Shown: piece by piece, positions 45,961-57,400 of the stretch
Layout of the letters: each line of letters opens with the position of its first letter
Numbering within the stretch: position 1 is the first letter of the stretch
Source: Gyrodactylus bullatarudis
Taxonomy: Eukaryota > Platyhelminthes > Monogenea > Gyrodactylidea > Gyrodactylidae
Assembly: GCA_012064415.1 (NCBI GenBank)
Contig: SSNU01001268.1
Coordinates: 310,001-374,000 of the forward strand
Direction of reading: 5' to 3'
Length of the DNA: 64,000 nucleotides
Program-made: the position numbers and the translations under genes
Notes under the pieces: model-generated
What the model saw: only the letters and a program-made list of their open reading frames with translations
Databases searched by the model: none
What the model was told of the DNA's origin: nothing

Positions 45961-46309
45961 AAAGAAGATCTTTTTCAATATCTTTTAATATAATCTTATC
46001 AAAATTAAATCCTTTCCCTTCCATAAAAATTTTGATATTCCGTAGAATCAAAAGTATATTAAGTATTACACCAGAAAATTACTATCAAGTAGTCATTTGA
46101 TAAAATAAAAAATAGAAGAATGAATTACGGAATAACCTCTAATCAATTTCTCTTATCAATTATGTTATCTAATATGATACGCAAGTGATATTCTTGATAG
46201 ACTTGTCGCAACCATAAAAAGCAACACCAGAATTCTCGGAAAGATAGATCTTTTTTTTCTAAAAATTCACCTCTTCAACTCTTTATTCAGCGCCCTGGGT
46301 GGAATTTGC
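45961..46309. other. Spacer between TMED2-like and CK2 beta genes
   Basis: 349 bases, AT-rich; should hold the TMED2-like 3-prime UTR and the CK2 beta promoter. No clear signal seen. Confidence 0.4.
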
Positions 46310-48614
46310 ATGGCTAAGCGGAAAAAGAAAATGATTGAAGGTGAGTTGTCATTATCAAATTGAAAGATTTACATTGATAGTATCTCTCAGATCTCATCAA
46401 TAAATTATTTTTATGCTGAAACTACTTGTGAGCCTCGGATAGAAAATAATAGTTTTTAGGGACAAAATCTAATGCCTGGTTAGGAAAATTGTTTTGTTTT
46501 TATGACGGAATCTGAAATTTCTAGTTAATATGCTAGTAAAAGTAGATTTAATCGGAACCTTTGCCTGGTTTTTGCATGTTTAATTTATGACACCTTTTCT
46601 GGTATCTGGATTAGCCTAGCAGTTAAAATCAACTCTATTAATTGTGATAATTCATAAGTACAATTTAAATATTTGATTTTCAAGTTAACAAAGGACCCAA
46701 GTTCTTCATATCGATTTTTAGTAATGCGTTTTTTGATATCTTGGTATCTATCATTTATCAGATTGAACTTGGTCATGTGAAGCTTATTTTCAAGCTATAT
46801 TTTTTCTTCATGAGATCAAAAACCATGGATTTCATTTCGAAAGTGTCTAATGATTTACAAAGTACTAACAGGTTTTTTAGCAAAACCATAAATGATTCAT
46901 GTGATTGAAATTCTCTACAATGTATTTTGGCTTCAGATATACTCAAAAATAGCAACTATTCAATCCAGTTCTGAAATTTCGATGGACATTTTCTCAAATG
47001 AGAGAAAAAGTTTCTTTTGAGCTGTAACCTTATTTTTTGATAATTTGAGACACAGTTTTAAAATCTGCGCCAATAGTTTTCAATGAATTTTTTTACTATA
47101 ATGATTAATACAGGTAGTCAGGATGATGAAACTAGAAAAAGAACTAAACAACTATTCTCCTATTGAATAGGGTCAGACGATTATTCCTCATGGATTGATA
47201 TATTCTGCGAGAGACCGGAGAATAAATTCTACTGTCCCATCGATATTGACTATATAAAGGATGATTTCAACCTCTGCGGTATGTCAAGACAATTCCCAGA
47301 CTATTACTCGTGCCTAAGGGTGATTACAGGTGTCAATCAGGACAAGTACATGTTCTTTGATGAAGCAGAGGTCCTCTATGGTCTCATTCATGCGAGATAT
47401 ATCAAATCAAAAATGGGCATTCAGAAAATGTACAAAAAATGGCAACGAGGTGATTTTGGTCAGTGTCCCATTGTAAGTCCAATAGAGAAAATATCTCCCA
47501 ACAAATATTCCAGTTAAAAATTTTCAACTACCCAAGCCTGACCTAAGCTACGTTCAGAATTTTGATATGTATCTTTAAAAAAATTTTTGCTGCTGTAGAA
47601 ATGTTCCATTGTATAGAATGAACAGAATTTATTAATATTTTGTTTTCTGATGTCTTTTTCGAATTTTCTGTTATTTAATTTGACACATCACTCGAAAACT
47701 ATACGTTAAAATCGATATTTTTTTGAAAGAAAGCTCTACATTTGAAACCCTCCAAATTTTAATAAATCTTATTATTTGCACCTTTTCCAGTACAGTTTGT
47801 TGAGCGATAACTTGAGTTATTAGAGAGTAGAGGAAATTGATGAATATGCTAAGACCGTAGTCCAATAAACAAGCGATCCCCTGCTCAATATCTCTCATAG
47901 GCTTGAAGATAATGCGAGCTAAAAAATGGTATTTTTATCCGTCAAAATTATGAAAAAAATCAATAAAATAAATTCAAATCGATAAATTGAAACAAAAAAA
48001 ACCCTGGTGTATTATTCTTACCATTACAAATAATCAATAACCCCTTTTTTAGTTTAACATTTCTTCTGTACCATCTTATTGCTACAGAAATTGATTACCA
48101 CTGAATACAATAAGGGACATTTAATGAATCAACTCACTGTCTGGGATATTTTAAAAATTCTGAATTTTTCCCTAGCTTGCATGTGAGAATACAAATCTTT
48201 TGCCAATTGGCTTATCCGGAGAGCCCAGAGTGAACAAGGTCAAGGTATATTGTCCGAGATGCCGTCAAGTTCAAACACCTACAGACAAAAGTATTGCGTA
48301 CAAGATGGATGGAGCCTACATTGGGCCAGATATTCCTTTCCTTCTAATCATGACATATCCTGATATTGTCGACTTTAAGGAAAGACAAAGATTTTATTTT
48401 ACACCCAGGTAGGTGAGAATTTCAAAAAACAATCCTTGGTCATTCTTTTTAAATGTTTCATTAAAACAGACTCTTTTTAATAAACAGTTTACTGATTCTG
48501 ATTTTTCTCCCAACCAGGATTTATGGATTTAAACTAAACAAGGAATTCTGGAATCATGTTATCGAACAGAATGGAAAGAGTAAAAAGCACCCGAATGAAA
48601 CTTTGACAGTTTGA
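46310..48614 (+). CDS. Divergent casein kinase II regulatory (beta) subunit, 220 aa, 4 exons
   Basis: Exons 46310-46340, 47171-47472, 48176-48408, 48518-48614 (663 bases, phases agree). The protein matches CK2 beta along its length: SSWIDIFC near the start, LYGLIHARYI (helix), GDFGQCPI|LACENTNLLPIGLSGEP, VYCPRC, MDGAYIGP, then a YGFKL tail. The four zinc-ligand cysteines (CPxxxxC and CPxC) are present, so the dimer interface is kept. CK2 beta dimers hold two catalytic alpha subunits and select substrates. Oddities: the N-terminal Ser/Glu autophosphorylation segment is replaced by a basic MAKRKKK, and the acidic loop before LYGLIHARY is short and almost uncharged. That suggests a specialised paralogue, as seen with testis-type CK2 beta copies in flies. 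The first, 31-base exon is the least certain. Confidence 0.85.
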
Positions 48615-48687
48615 AGTTCAAACTTAGAACCGATTTTTTATTCTCTTTTGAAAAAAATAAAAAAAATAATCAAATTCGATTTCTAGC

Positions 48688-48858
48688 TCAAAGATTCAAG
48701 TCATCAAGAATGGCTGCTTGGTCGTCAATGCCATATTGAACGATTTCTTTGTTGTCATGGCACTGTTGTTTACTCAAAACGCAATCTCCAGCACAACAAT
48801 CTGAAGCTTCCAGGCAAATGTCACCCTCTCCACCGCAAGTCGAAAAAGTTTTCCTGCA
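48688..48858 (-). CDS. Cysteine-rich exon with inhibitor-cystine-knot pattern (partial gene model)
   Basis: A final exon of 57 codons after a TATAG acceptor. Counting from the first residue, cysteines are at 1, 8, 15, 21, 22, 26 and 33. Taking 8 to 33, the spacing is C-x6-C-x5-CC-x3-C-x6-C, the six-cysteine inhibitor cystine knot framework. After the knot the chain is acidic (GIDDQAAILDDL). The knot is a disulfide-stabilised fold of secreted peptides, used in venoms, antimicrobials and ordinary signalling; context gives no hint which. The signal-peptide exon is not settled: an ATG at 48952 with a hydrophobic YTFLLIM run is in reach, but the donor in the right phase is poor. Convergent with CK2 beta (73 bp between stops) and 222 bp beyond the glutamate dehydrogenase stop. 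Confidence 0.6.
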   Translation of the reverse strand, partial: CRKTFSTCGGEGDICLEASDCCAGDCVLSKQQCHDNKEIVQYGIDDQAAILDDLNL

Positions 48859-49080
48859 CTATAATGACAGGATGAGTTAATAAGTTAATACTTGCCGATA
48901 ATACTAACTGCATTATCAAGAGGAATGTGTACTCTTGATAGTAAAAATTCATTTAAAAAACTTTATGAATGAAAAGAAGGTCACACGGAAAGGAGGAGAA
49001 ACCATGAATTTATTCTGTACTGAAATTATTACAATAGTAATAAGAGATTTGATAGCCTAGATGAGTAAAGGGAGAATACT

Positions 49081-50811
49081 TTAGTTGAATAGACTTCCAG
49101 CCTCGTTTGAAACATGACAAATCTTCTCAATGGCACTAATGTAACCAGCAGTTCTAAGGTCGAGTCCGAGATTGTACTTTCTAGCAATGCCATCAATATT
49201 TCTAGCTGATCGTTCCATGGTATATTCAAGGCCAGAATGGACAATGTCTCTCTCAGATGCACCCTAATAAAATAGTACAAGATAATAATTAGTTGAGAAA
49301 TAATTGAAAAGAATTTTCATACTAACAGCGATTCTTTCGGCGAATTCTCGGGTTGGGGTGATAGTGACTTTGGAGCCGAGTTTCTCTTCAAGTGACTTGC
49401 CGACACTCTCGAGAAGGTAGTTGTTTGAGTCTCTTTCATACTTGAAGGTGAGACGTCCATAGCTGACATGGTTAAGATTCTTGAGCCATTCAAAGTAGGA
49501 GACTGTAACACCACCAGCGTTGATGTACAAGTCAGGAATAACCAAAATATTGCGATCAATGAGAATTTTGTCAGCATTTGGAGTGGTAGGGCCATTGGCA
49601 CCTTCGCCAATAATCTTGGCCTTGATTTTGTGTGCATTATCACCAGTTATTTGTTTCTCATTGGCTGCTGGAACGAGAATGTCGCATTGCTCGAACAAGA
49701 GGGACTCGCCTTCATAGACTTTGGCACCTGGGAATCCTTTGACGGTGCCATTGGCAATCTTGTAGTCTTCTAGTTCACGTGGGTCGATTCCGTTTGGATT
49801 GAAAAGATGGCAGTCAATTTCGGCGACACCAATGCATTTGGCGCCAGCTCTGTGCAAATATCTCATACTGTGGAGACCAACATTACCGAATCCTTGAACA
49901 ATGAAGGTCTTGTCTTTGAAGCCGGGTGTTAGACCAATTTTTGAAGTGTAGAACTCATTGTTGATGAAATTTTCAATGCCATGATAGACACCCTAGATTG
50001 AAAATCAAAAATATGAATATTTTGATGTTTGATACAAGGATACTTACACGTCCGGTGGCTGAAACTCTTCCATGGATACCACCCTGAGAGATAGGCTTGC
50101 CAGTAACACAGGCAGCAGAATGAAGATCGTTATGTCCGATTGTTGAGCCGTAGGTGTTGGCAATCCAGGCCATTTCTCGTTCACCAGTGCCCATGTCAGG
50201 AGCGGGTACATCAACACCAGGTCCGATGAAGCCCTTCTTTGCGAGTTCAGTAGTGAAACGACGTGTAATCTTTTCCAATTCATTGAGAGAGTACTTTTTA
50301 GGGTCAATGCAAATACCAGCCTTGGCACCACCGAATGGAACATCGACAACGGCACATTTAAAGGTCATGAGAGAGGCAAGAGCCATAACTTCATCTTTAT
50401 TGACATCAAGGCTATATCTAAGGAAAAGGCAGAATGTTTGAGAATGAGTTTTAAACAGATTGAAAAGTAAACTAACCTTATACCACCTTTGGTTGGAGTA
50501 CGATGTTGGCTATGCTGAGCTCGGTAGGCCTGGATAATTTCATATTTTCCATTATCTCGTCTTATTGGGAATTTCATTTCCAAGACGTGATTGCAAGGTT
50601 TCAAAGCATCAAGGGCACCTCTAACTTTGTTGGCTCTTTCTTCGGGGTTAGCACCCATCTTGGGATCTTTACATAGAGCAGGTTCGCATAGTTTAGCAGC
50701 CTTGTCATAGAATCCACCGACCATCTTGAAAAATGGAACATCATCACCAGCAGAGAAGCCTCGAATTGAGGTCTTGTTAACATTCAAAAACTTGGAGCAG
50801 GAAGAGAGCAT
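49081..50811 (-). CDS. Gdh: Glutamate dehydrogenase, mitochondrial (517 aa, 4 exons)
   Basis: Exons 50477-50811, 50048-50417, 49327-49992, 49081-49263 (1554 bases, phases agree). It interconverts glutamate and 2-oxoglutarate plus ammonia using NAD(P). The N-terminus ([21 protein letters not shown]) is basic and Ser-rich, a mitochondrial transit peptide. Seen in order: [16 protein letters not shown] (catalytic lysine loop), [32 protein letters not shown], the Rossmann turn GFGNVG, the PAANEKQIT strand, [13 protein letters not shown], and the end [20 protein letters not shown] with the long antenna-type region expected in animal hexameric enzymes. Length and ending (NEAGSLFN) match the animal family. 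Head-to-head with the GPR180/TMEM145-like gene. Confidence 0.96.
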
Positions 50812-50902
50812 GATTCAATAATTTCTAAAGTGTTCACTTTCAAATTGATAAACAAAGAAAGCAAAGTGGAATTAACTTAATTATTTGTTTTACTAATGCG
50901 AA
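50812..50902. promoter_or_regulatory. Bidirectional promoter region, GDH / GPR180-like
   Basis: 91 bp between divergent ATGs (140 nt or less if the downstream ATG at 50930 is used). No TATA box; AT-rich with several short AAGTG/CACTT-like words on both strands. Confidence 0.55.
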
Positions 50903-52441
50903 GTGTACAGATATGACTTAGCTGATTACATGTTAAGTTTATTTTTACCTTTTTTACTGTTTTCTTTGAGCCAAAGTATAAGAATACAAGGAGATTGGAA
51001 TATTCATTCAAAATACCTGTTTCTTAAAAAGTTCGGTTTCCAAAAAACTCAGATTGATGAGCTATCAGCAAGTCGAGGCTACATTTACGGTAATGTTACT
51101 CTTGCCCACTCGAAAAATGGACAAAGTCCTTCAAATCATGCAACAATGATTGTTGTTGATGGTGACTATATTCTCGATATACATGCTCACGCCAAAGCAC
51201 CCTGGTGGGCCTTTTATATGTTCAACAAGACGGTTTCTTTTCATGATTTAGAAACTGCTAGATGCAAGAAGATCTTTGAAAGAATAAACACCCTGGCATG
51301 GGACAAAGACTGCGCACCTAGAGCTGAAATGGACTTTCTCAGAGACATTCCCTGTAACAAAGATCAAAGATGCGCAGAAGAGGATGATCCGAATAGAATT
51401 ATTGAAAACTCTCAATTCACCTATACCATACAGGACTTGCAACAGCCGAGATATTGGTACTTGGCCTTTGTGGCATGCCGGAGGAATCCAGAGACGTGCG
51501 AATGGGAGAGTACCTTCAAAGATACCAATAGCACCGAATATTTTAAAGATTATAAGCTGAAATACGATATCTGGCTAGTTAACGGTGATCCAAAATTCAA
51601 GGAATTTAACAAATTCGAACATCAATTTTCCTTCGAAGATCACGATACACTTGAAATTTTTATTCTATTCTTTTTTCTCTACCTTGTTCTACTCTTGATT
51701 GTCCAGTTCAAGTTGAATAGTCTGTACGACCCATTTGCTGTCCTTCTTAAGGGCCAATTATGGCTAAGTTTCATTTATGTTTTCACCATGATGATCCATC
51801 TAATGGCAACCTCAATAAACGGTGTTGGGACTCCAATATTGATGAATTTCTCCATGGTCATTGGTCGTTGGAGTGAGTCATTATTTGTCTTACTCATAAT
51901 TGGCCTGGCTGAACATATAATTTGCAATCCATACGGTGTTCTCTACGCAATGAACAATCACATAGCAAAGAATAAGAATATCCCCCAGCCAATGGACTGG
52001 CAGTCATTTCGATACTTTGGAATCATCGGTTTCTTCCTATTGCTGAGTGAAACAGTACTTTTTTTATGGGCTCTCTCAGATCAAAACCCAGTTGTAGATG
52101 TCCTGGTATGGACAACGACAGGTGGCTGTTTAATTCTCGCCATGAGATTCTTGATTATAATCTGGTTTTTGACAATCTTGAAACAGTCTCTTGATAACAA
52201 TAATACTACTGCCAACGAGAATATTGTACCTTCAGCGGAAGACTCGAATACTACTCAGACCAGGGGGCACAGTGCCACTTCCACTTCATCCATCTCTGGT
52301 GTCCTACATTTTGCTGCTGGGAGTCTTTTATGGCTATTGGCTCTGCCCATGATTGTTTTCATTGCCAACACGAGTGTTTCTGCATTATGGCGTCAAAAGA
52401 CAATAACAAGTAATTTTTATGTTCCTCTAATTGTAAATTGA
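50903..52441 (+). CDS. GPR180/TMEM145-like seven-transmembrane protein (512 aa, intronless)
   Basis: A luminal/extracellular N-domain begins after a signal peptide (YMLSLFLPFLLFSLSQS; the ATG at 50930 may be the true start). It contains RIQGDWN, YLFLKKFGFQ, a cysteine-bearing middle, and RYWYLAFVACR with YDIWLVNGDP just before the membrane. This is the GPR180/TMEM145/Wntless-like N-terminal fold. Seven hydrophobic spans follow from about residue 249 to 490 (e.g. LEIFILFFFLYLVLLLIVQF, RYFGIIGFFLLLSETVLFLW, LLWLLALPMIVFIA). The long insert rich in Asn/Thr/Ser between the sixth and seventh span (about 430-460) is unusual for the family. Members are orphan receptors or trafficking factors. No intron, unlike the vertebrate genes. 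An AATAAA follows at 52466. Confidence 0.82.
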   Translation: MYRYDLADYMLSLFLPFLLFSLSQSIRIQGDWNIHSKYLFLKKFGFQKTQIDELSASRGYIYGNVTLAHSKNGQSPSNHATMIVVDGDYILDIHAHAKAPWWAFYMFNKTVSFHDLETARCKKIFERINTLAWDKDCAPRAEMDFLRDIPCNKDQRCAEEDDPNRIIENSQFTYTIQDLQQPRYWYLAFVACRRNPETCEWESTFKDTNSTEYFKDYKLKYDIWLVNGDPKFKEFNKFEHQFSFEDHDTLEIFILFFFLYLVLLLIVQFKLNSLYDPFAVLLKGQLWLSFIYVFTMMIHLMATSINGVGTPILMNFSMVIGRWSESLFVLLIIGLAEHIICNPYGVLYAMNNHIAKNKNIPQPMDWQSFRYFGIIGFFLLLSETVLFLWALSDQNPVVDVLVWTTTGGCLILAMRFLIIIWFLTILKQSLDNNNTTANENIVPSAEDSNTTQTRGHSATSTSSISGVLHFAAGSLLWLLALPMIVFIANTSVSALWRQKTITSNFYVPLIVN

Positions 52442-54474
52442 TTGTTTCGTAGAGTTTGGTGTGAAAATAAATTAATAATTTGTAATTTACTTGTATTAGT
52501 AAATTAATGAAATTTACTGATGTTTGAATGAATATTTCTACTATGTATGTTCATTAATACCAAAATTTACAATTTTTAATAATGCATTGAATACTATGCC
52601 TCGAATTCTGGTTATGAATAAATATGACTTTCGAGAGTATTTTACTATTTTTTAATGGGATAGAATTTGAGACATTTTTTCCCTACAAAAATTTAAATAA
52701 TTAGAAAACTAGACGTTAAAATTAATTTTTTTGATATTTCACACCAAAATCTACGAGCCTTCCATTCTTCTATTGCATGATTGTGAAAGTTGAAACTGAC
52801 TGTGTGGGCTTAAATAGGATTATAATGGGATTATTCATTTTTTAGCTGTCAATTTGTGCTGTGATTTTGTTGCCGCCTGTACTTATTCATATCTAATTAT
52901 TGGGACGAGAAATTCAATTCAGAATATCGAGATTTGAAAATACTACACTGCCATGGATATAGATTGTTTTTGTGCCTATTTTAAATAAAAAAGAGATTTT
53001 ATTGATATTCCAATTTTTTCCTTGACAGTTTTTTATGCTTAGCTGGAAGTGACACATATTATATCGCATATTATTAAGATTGTATAATAATAATAATAAG
53101 AAAATTGATTTTACACATTCCACCAGTCATGCAAAAATATTGATCCTTTATTCTCGTTGTTTCGTATTCTCAAGTTAGCCCCTACAAAGGATTATACACA
53201 TTTCCCGTACAAAAATTCATTGAGAAAATTTCAGCATAATGTATTATCGCGCGTTAACTAACAATCGAATACCGCACATGCTAGTTTTTTGGCTTTGAAA
53301 TGAACAAATGAATATGATATAATATATTCAATGAATTTATTGATTATAATAATAATTTTAAACGGTTTTTTTCATGTTCATAGTTTATAGTAGTAATTGA
53401 ATAATGATATTTATATATGAATGTGGGAAAAAAGATATCATGTTGAGTTGTGTGAAAGAGTAGAGTGGAGCCAGAGAAAAAAACAGATTCAGGGTTTACT
53501 TGTACTACACACTTTATCAACAACTCAAATAAAAATTTGTTGTATAAAAATCAAATCATGGCGACTATATGTTGTATCCAGGTAATTTTCACATCTCTCA
53601 TCATTGCCTACAATCGACAAGTATTATTCAGTATTAATAATGATACAGAATGGTGAATTTTCCAAATTAGCATACAATAAATTTGTGTTTAGTTTTTGAA
53701 TTTAGCCAATTCGGGCAGTGCACATTATTTTATCATGTATGTCATATATTATATAAAAGGCTGGTCTGGGCACATAAAACACACAAACAAAAATAATTTT
53801 AAACGAAAAAGAAATGGTCTCTCCTGTGTGTGTGCTACAATTGGCTGTAATAATAATTCATTCATAGAGATTGAATTTGTGCGTCAATGAACTGTGTAGA
53901 ATTAGATTGAATGATTTTAAGAAGAGAACTCAGACAGAGAGACACGGGAATGAAAACGTCGTGGATAATGTGCCTCTTTTTCAACATGTTTGTATTTCAA
54001 ATTGTGCGAAGGAAAATAATAATAATAATGTAATACAAGAGAGATACGATACACAAGAGATGATGATAATAGGTGTTCTTTTCTCGGATAATTGAAAGCA
54101 AATTATGTATGCATGAAAAATATCATGAAGGGGGAGGGGAATAGGAGGTTGGGGCTGTTTGAGACACTCGTGAATATAGTAACTCTATGTGTTGAAGTTG
54201 AACACGTTCAGGTAAGATGATCACAAGACAGACAGAGTTAAATCACATTCTTTTTTTCTTTTATTAAATATGTGCAAGAATACGAATAATAAATGAGACA
54301 ACAACAAAAAAGGGAACATGAAAAGATCAGAGAGAGAGAAAGAGAGAGTGTGTGTGGTAGTTGAGAGAATCATCAAGGGGAATCATCAGGGTTGGGGGTT
54401 AGGGTTGGAATATAAGGGGAATACATGAGCAGTATTGAAATAAAAGTGTGTAGTGTATAGAAAGAAGAAAATAT
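52442..54474. other. 3-prime flanks of two convergent genes
   Basis: Holds the AATAAA at 52466-52471 of the receptor gene and the 3-prime side of the kinesin gene. From about 53,300 the composition turns into simple AT/GA/GT-rich sequence (for example AATAATAATAAT near 53,088 and GAGAGAGAGAAAGAGAGAGTGTGTGTGG near 54,330). Plus-strand frames of 60-75 codons here are not supported. Confidence 0.5.
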
Positions 54475-57400
54475 TTATTTAGCCAAATTATGACCAGCTC
54501 GAATAGGTATGGTGATTTGAGGAGCCCGACGCTTGACCGGTGTTCGGACACGCATCATCTCACGAATTCTTTCAATTTCATAGTTGTATCTCTTTCTATC
54601 TTTCAAGGCACTATCCTTTGCTTCTTTGAGAGCTGTCTCTAATATGGTTATACGATCCATGGCACTCTTGTGACGTTTCTCCAACTTTAACAAGTCCAAC
54701 TTTAGGTCACCCTTGGTGGAGACCAGGGCCTTGTGCATCTTGGTCAGTCTCATGAGGTTGGCCTCGAGGTAGGCAATTTTGGTTCTCTGAGCAACAGATC
54801 CAGAGGTCTTGAGTTCATCCTCATCAGATAAATCTTCCAAGGCTGCATTGGCAAGTGAAGCGGTGGAGTCAGGTTGCACAGTAGATGTTGCATTGTTGTC
54901 TCCTGACTGGTTAATTGCAGCAGGTGGATTTGTTTGGTTTGTTGTGCCATCAAGACCATTATCGCCAAGGTTCATCTTCTTAGACATTGACCTACTGTTC
55001 ATCTAGAAAATAATAAGATTAAATCATTTTTTCTAACTAGAAAGAATCTCTACTCGATCGACTCACCTTTGCAATGCGATTCTGGAGAGAGGCCAATAGG
55101 TCAGCTTTGATTTCATTGAGGCCGGCAAGTTCCTTGTCAACAGTCTCTTGGACAGCAATAATTTCTGATCTAGCCTGCCTCTTGCGTTCGTCGACAACCT
55201 CAAGTTCGGCAACTTTGGCTTTTGTTTTTTCTAGTTCCTCAGACTTTGTCTTTAACTCGGCAGTGAGGGATTTCGATTGAACCTCGAGATGATTTAACCG
55301 ACTAAGAAACGAAACGAGAAATGATTTTTAACATGGAAGAAACATCAAAAAAATAGACATACTCAATGTGAACTTGAAGTTCCTTCTCCTTATTGGCCAG
55401 TTCATCGCGGAGCTCTTTAACTTGAGCTGTGTGCGATTCATTTTGCCTCTTGAGCTCTTCGTCCAGTTTCATTTGTATAGCCTCTTGACCTTGAAGGATG
55501 GCAGCATTCTGGCCATTTTGCCTGGACATGTTCAGCTGTTCACTAGCTCTGAGTCGGACGAGGTCGTTATTCAATTGATCAATCGTGTCCAAAAAGTTCC
55601 TACGCCGGATTTCAGTCTCTTCCAACTTGTCATTGAGGCTGGCTATTTTAGTTTCGTATTCCTCAATTTTACCACGAATTTCCTTTGACTCTTCCTCGTT
55701 CTTGGTGATGGTGTTCAGGTGGACGACCTTTTCTTCTTCCAACTCTTTTGCCTTTAGCTGGCAAGAACGAGCTTCATTCTTGAGCTTTCTAATGTACAAT
55801 CGCATCATGGTTAGTTCTTCGTCAATCTTTTCACAATTCTCCGAGGGCTTCTATTTATATAATATCGGAAAAGAAAAAATCATATTCTTTCTTTATTGTT
55901 TTATTTTTATACTTTAAGTGTATACTAACAGGTAGATTGTCATTTTATTGAAATTGTAATGGGTTTTTATTAGATAAGGAAAAAAACTCACTGGAGCCTG
56001 ATCAATGAACTGACTGCCAACCTCAATGATCTCTTTGAATAGGGAGGTGAACATTTCTGAGTACTTTTTCTTTTGGGAGCTAAAACTGTCCTTGATGGAT
56101 TGGAATTCATTCTCCTTTTCGACAAGTTGAGATTCCTTTACATTCAGAGACTCGATGACATCATCGAGCTCCTTGGTTTTTGTCAGAATTTCAGCTTCCT
56201 TTTGGTCAAAGTTCATGGCCAATTCTTCGAGAGCTTGAAGTACTTCCTTAGCTTCATCTTTGCTAGTCTCGCATTCACGTTCCAAACGGATGATTTCATT
56301 GATTTGTGTCTCACGTTCCTCTTTAATGGCGCGCATTTCATTTTCCATCTCCTCGGTTTGTTCACGGAGTCTGGAGATTATTTGACAATTTCGGTTGATC
56401 TCGTCATCCTTATCATCCAATTGTTGATAAAGGGCCTGTAGTTGTTCCTCATTAATTGAGCCTTGGACTGAAATTTATGCATGAAAATCAATTTGATTTC
56501 GAGAGGGTAATAGAAATTAGTCAAAAAAATACAACTGGTTCTAATATTCAAAAGGATTAGGATTCATCACCAGTCATAATTAGTCGAGGAATCATATGAA
56601 AAGGCACAAAAAGAGTATCGCTTACCAAGATCTAATTCTATTGGTGATTTTTTTAATTTATATTTTACTTTTATACTTGTTTTGATTCAATGAAATGTAG
56701 TATGATTAGAATAACTATTTCAATGAAGGTAGTAAGATTATTCATGTTCATTTAGTTTAGTCGGAATTTAAGGAATTTCAGAGAAAAACTGTAATAATTG
56801 ATAAAGTTTGAGCAGGTGGATAGATTGGGGATTAACTTGTATTGACATTCTTCTTCCATGGAAAATACAAGAGAGAGAGAGAGAGAATATTTCGATAGAT
56901 AAATCAATAACCCGTATATAGCATACATACTTGGGGATATGAGTGAATTTTGAGAGGGGGGAAAGGGGTCAAGTAAAGTTGAGGGAATGAGTGAAAAAAG
57001 TGCCAAGTGGAAAGTAATTAAACGAGAAGAGAGTTTAACAATAAAAAATGGAGAGGAATGAATTCTTTGAGAAAAATTGTAGAGTTGACTCACTAATTTG
57101 TCTCTGGATAGTAGGCGTGGATGGTGAGAATGCTTTCTGACCATTTACGGGAGTGGTGGGAGACTGATCCAGTTTACTTGGCTTGGAGGTGGCCTCTGGA
57201 ATATTCGACATGGAGGAAGAGGTTTCTTCACTTTCTGTGATTTCCGCTGACATCCATTCTTTGGCGTCAACTTTTTCACCTAATCAATAGAATAAATAAT
57301 CAATCATAAATATAAGTAAAGCCCTTTTTATGTTTAGTATTTTAGAGATTTTAGCTAGAACAGATAGCGAAAAAGTAACTAAAAGGTAATGAGTTCTAGA

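Noticed and set aside
49468..49773. 101-codon plus-strand frame
   Set aside because: Antisense to glutamate dehydrogenase exon 3.
53465..54095. Three 63-74 codon frames on the plus strand
   Set aside because: Lie in simple-sequence 3-prime flank of the kinesin gene and match nothing.
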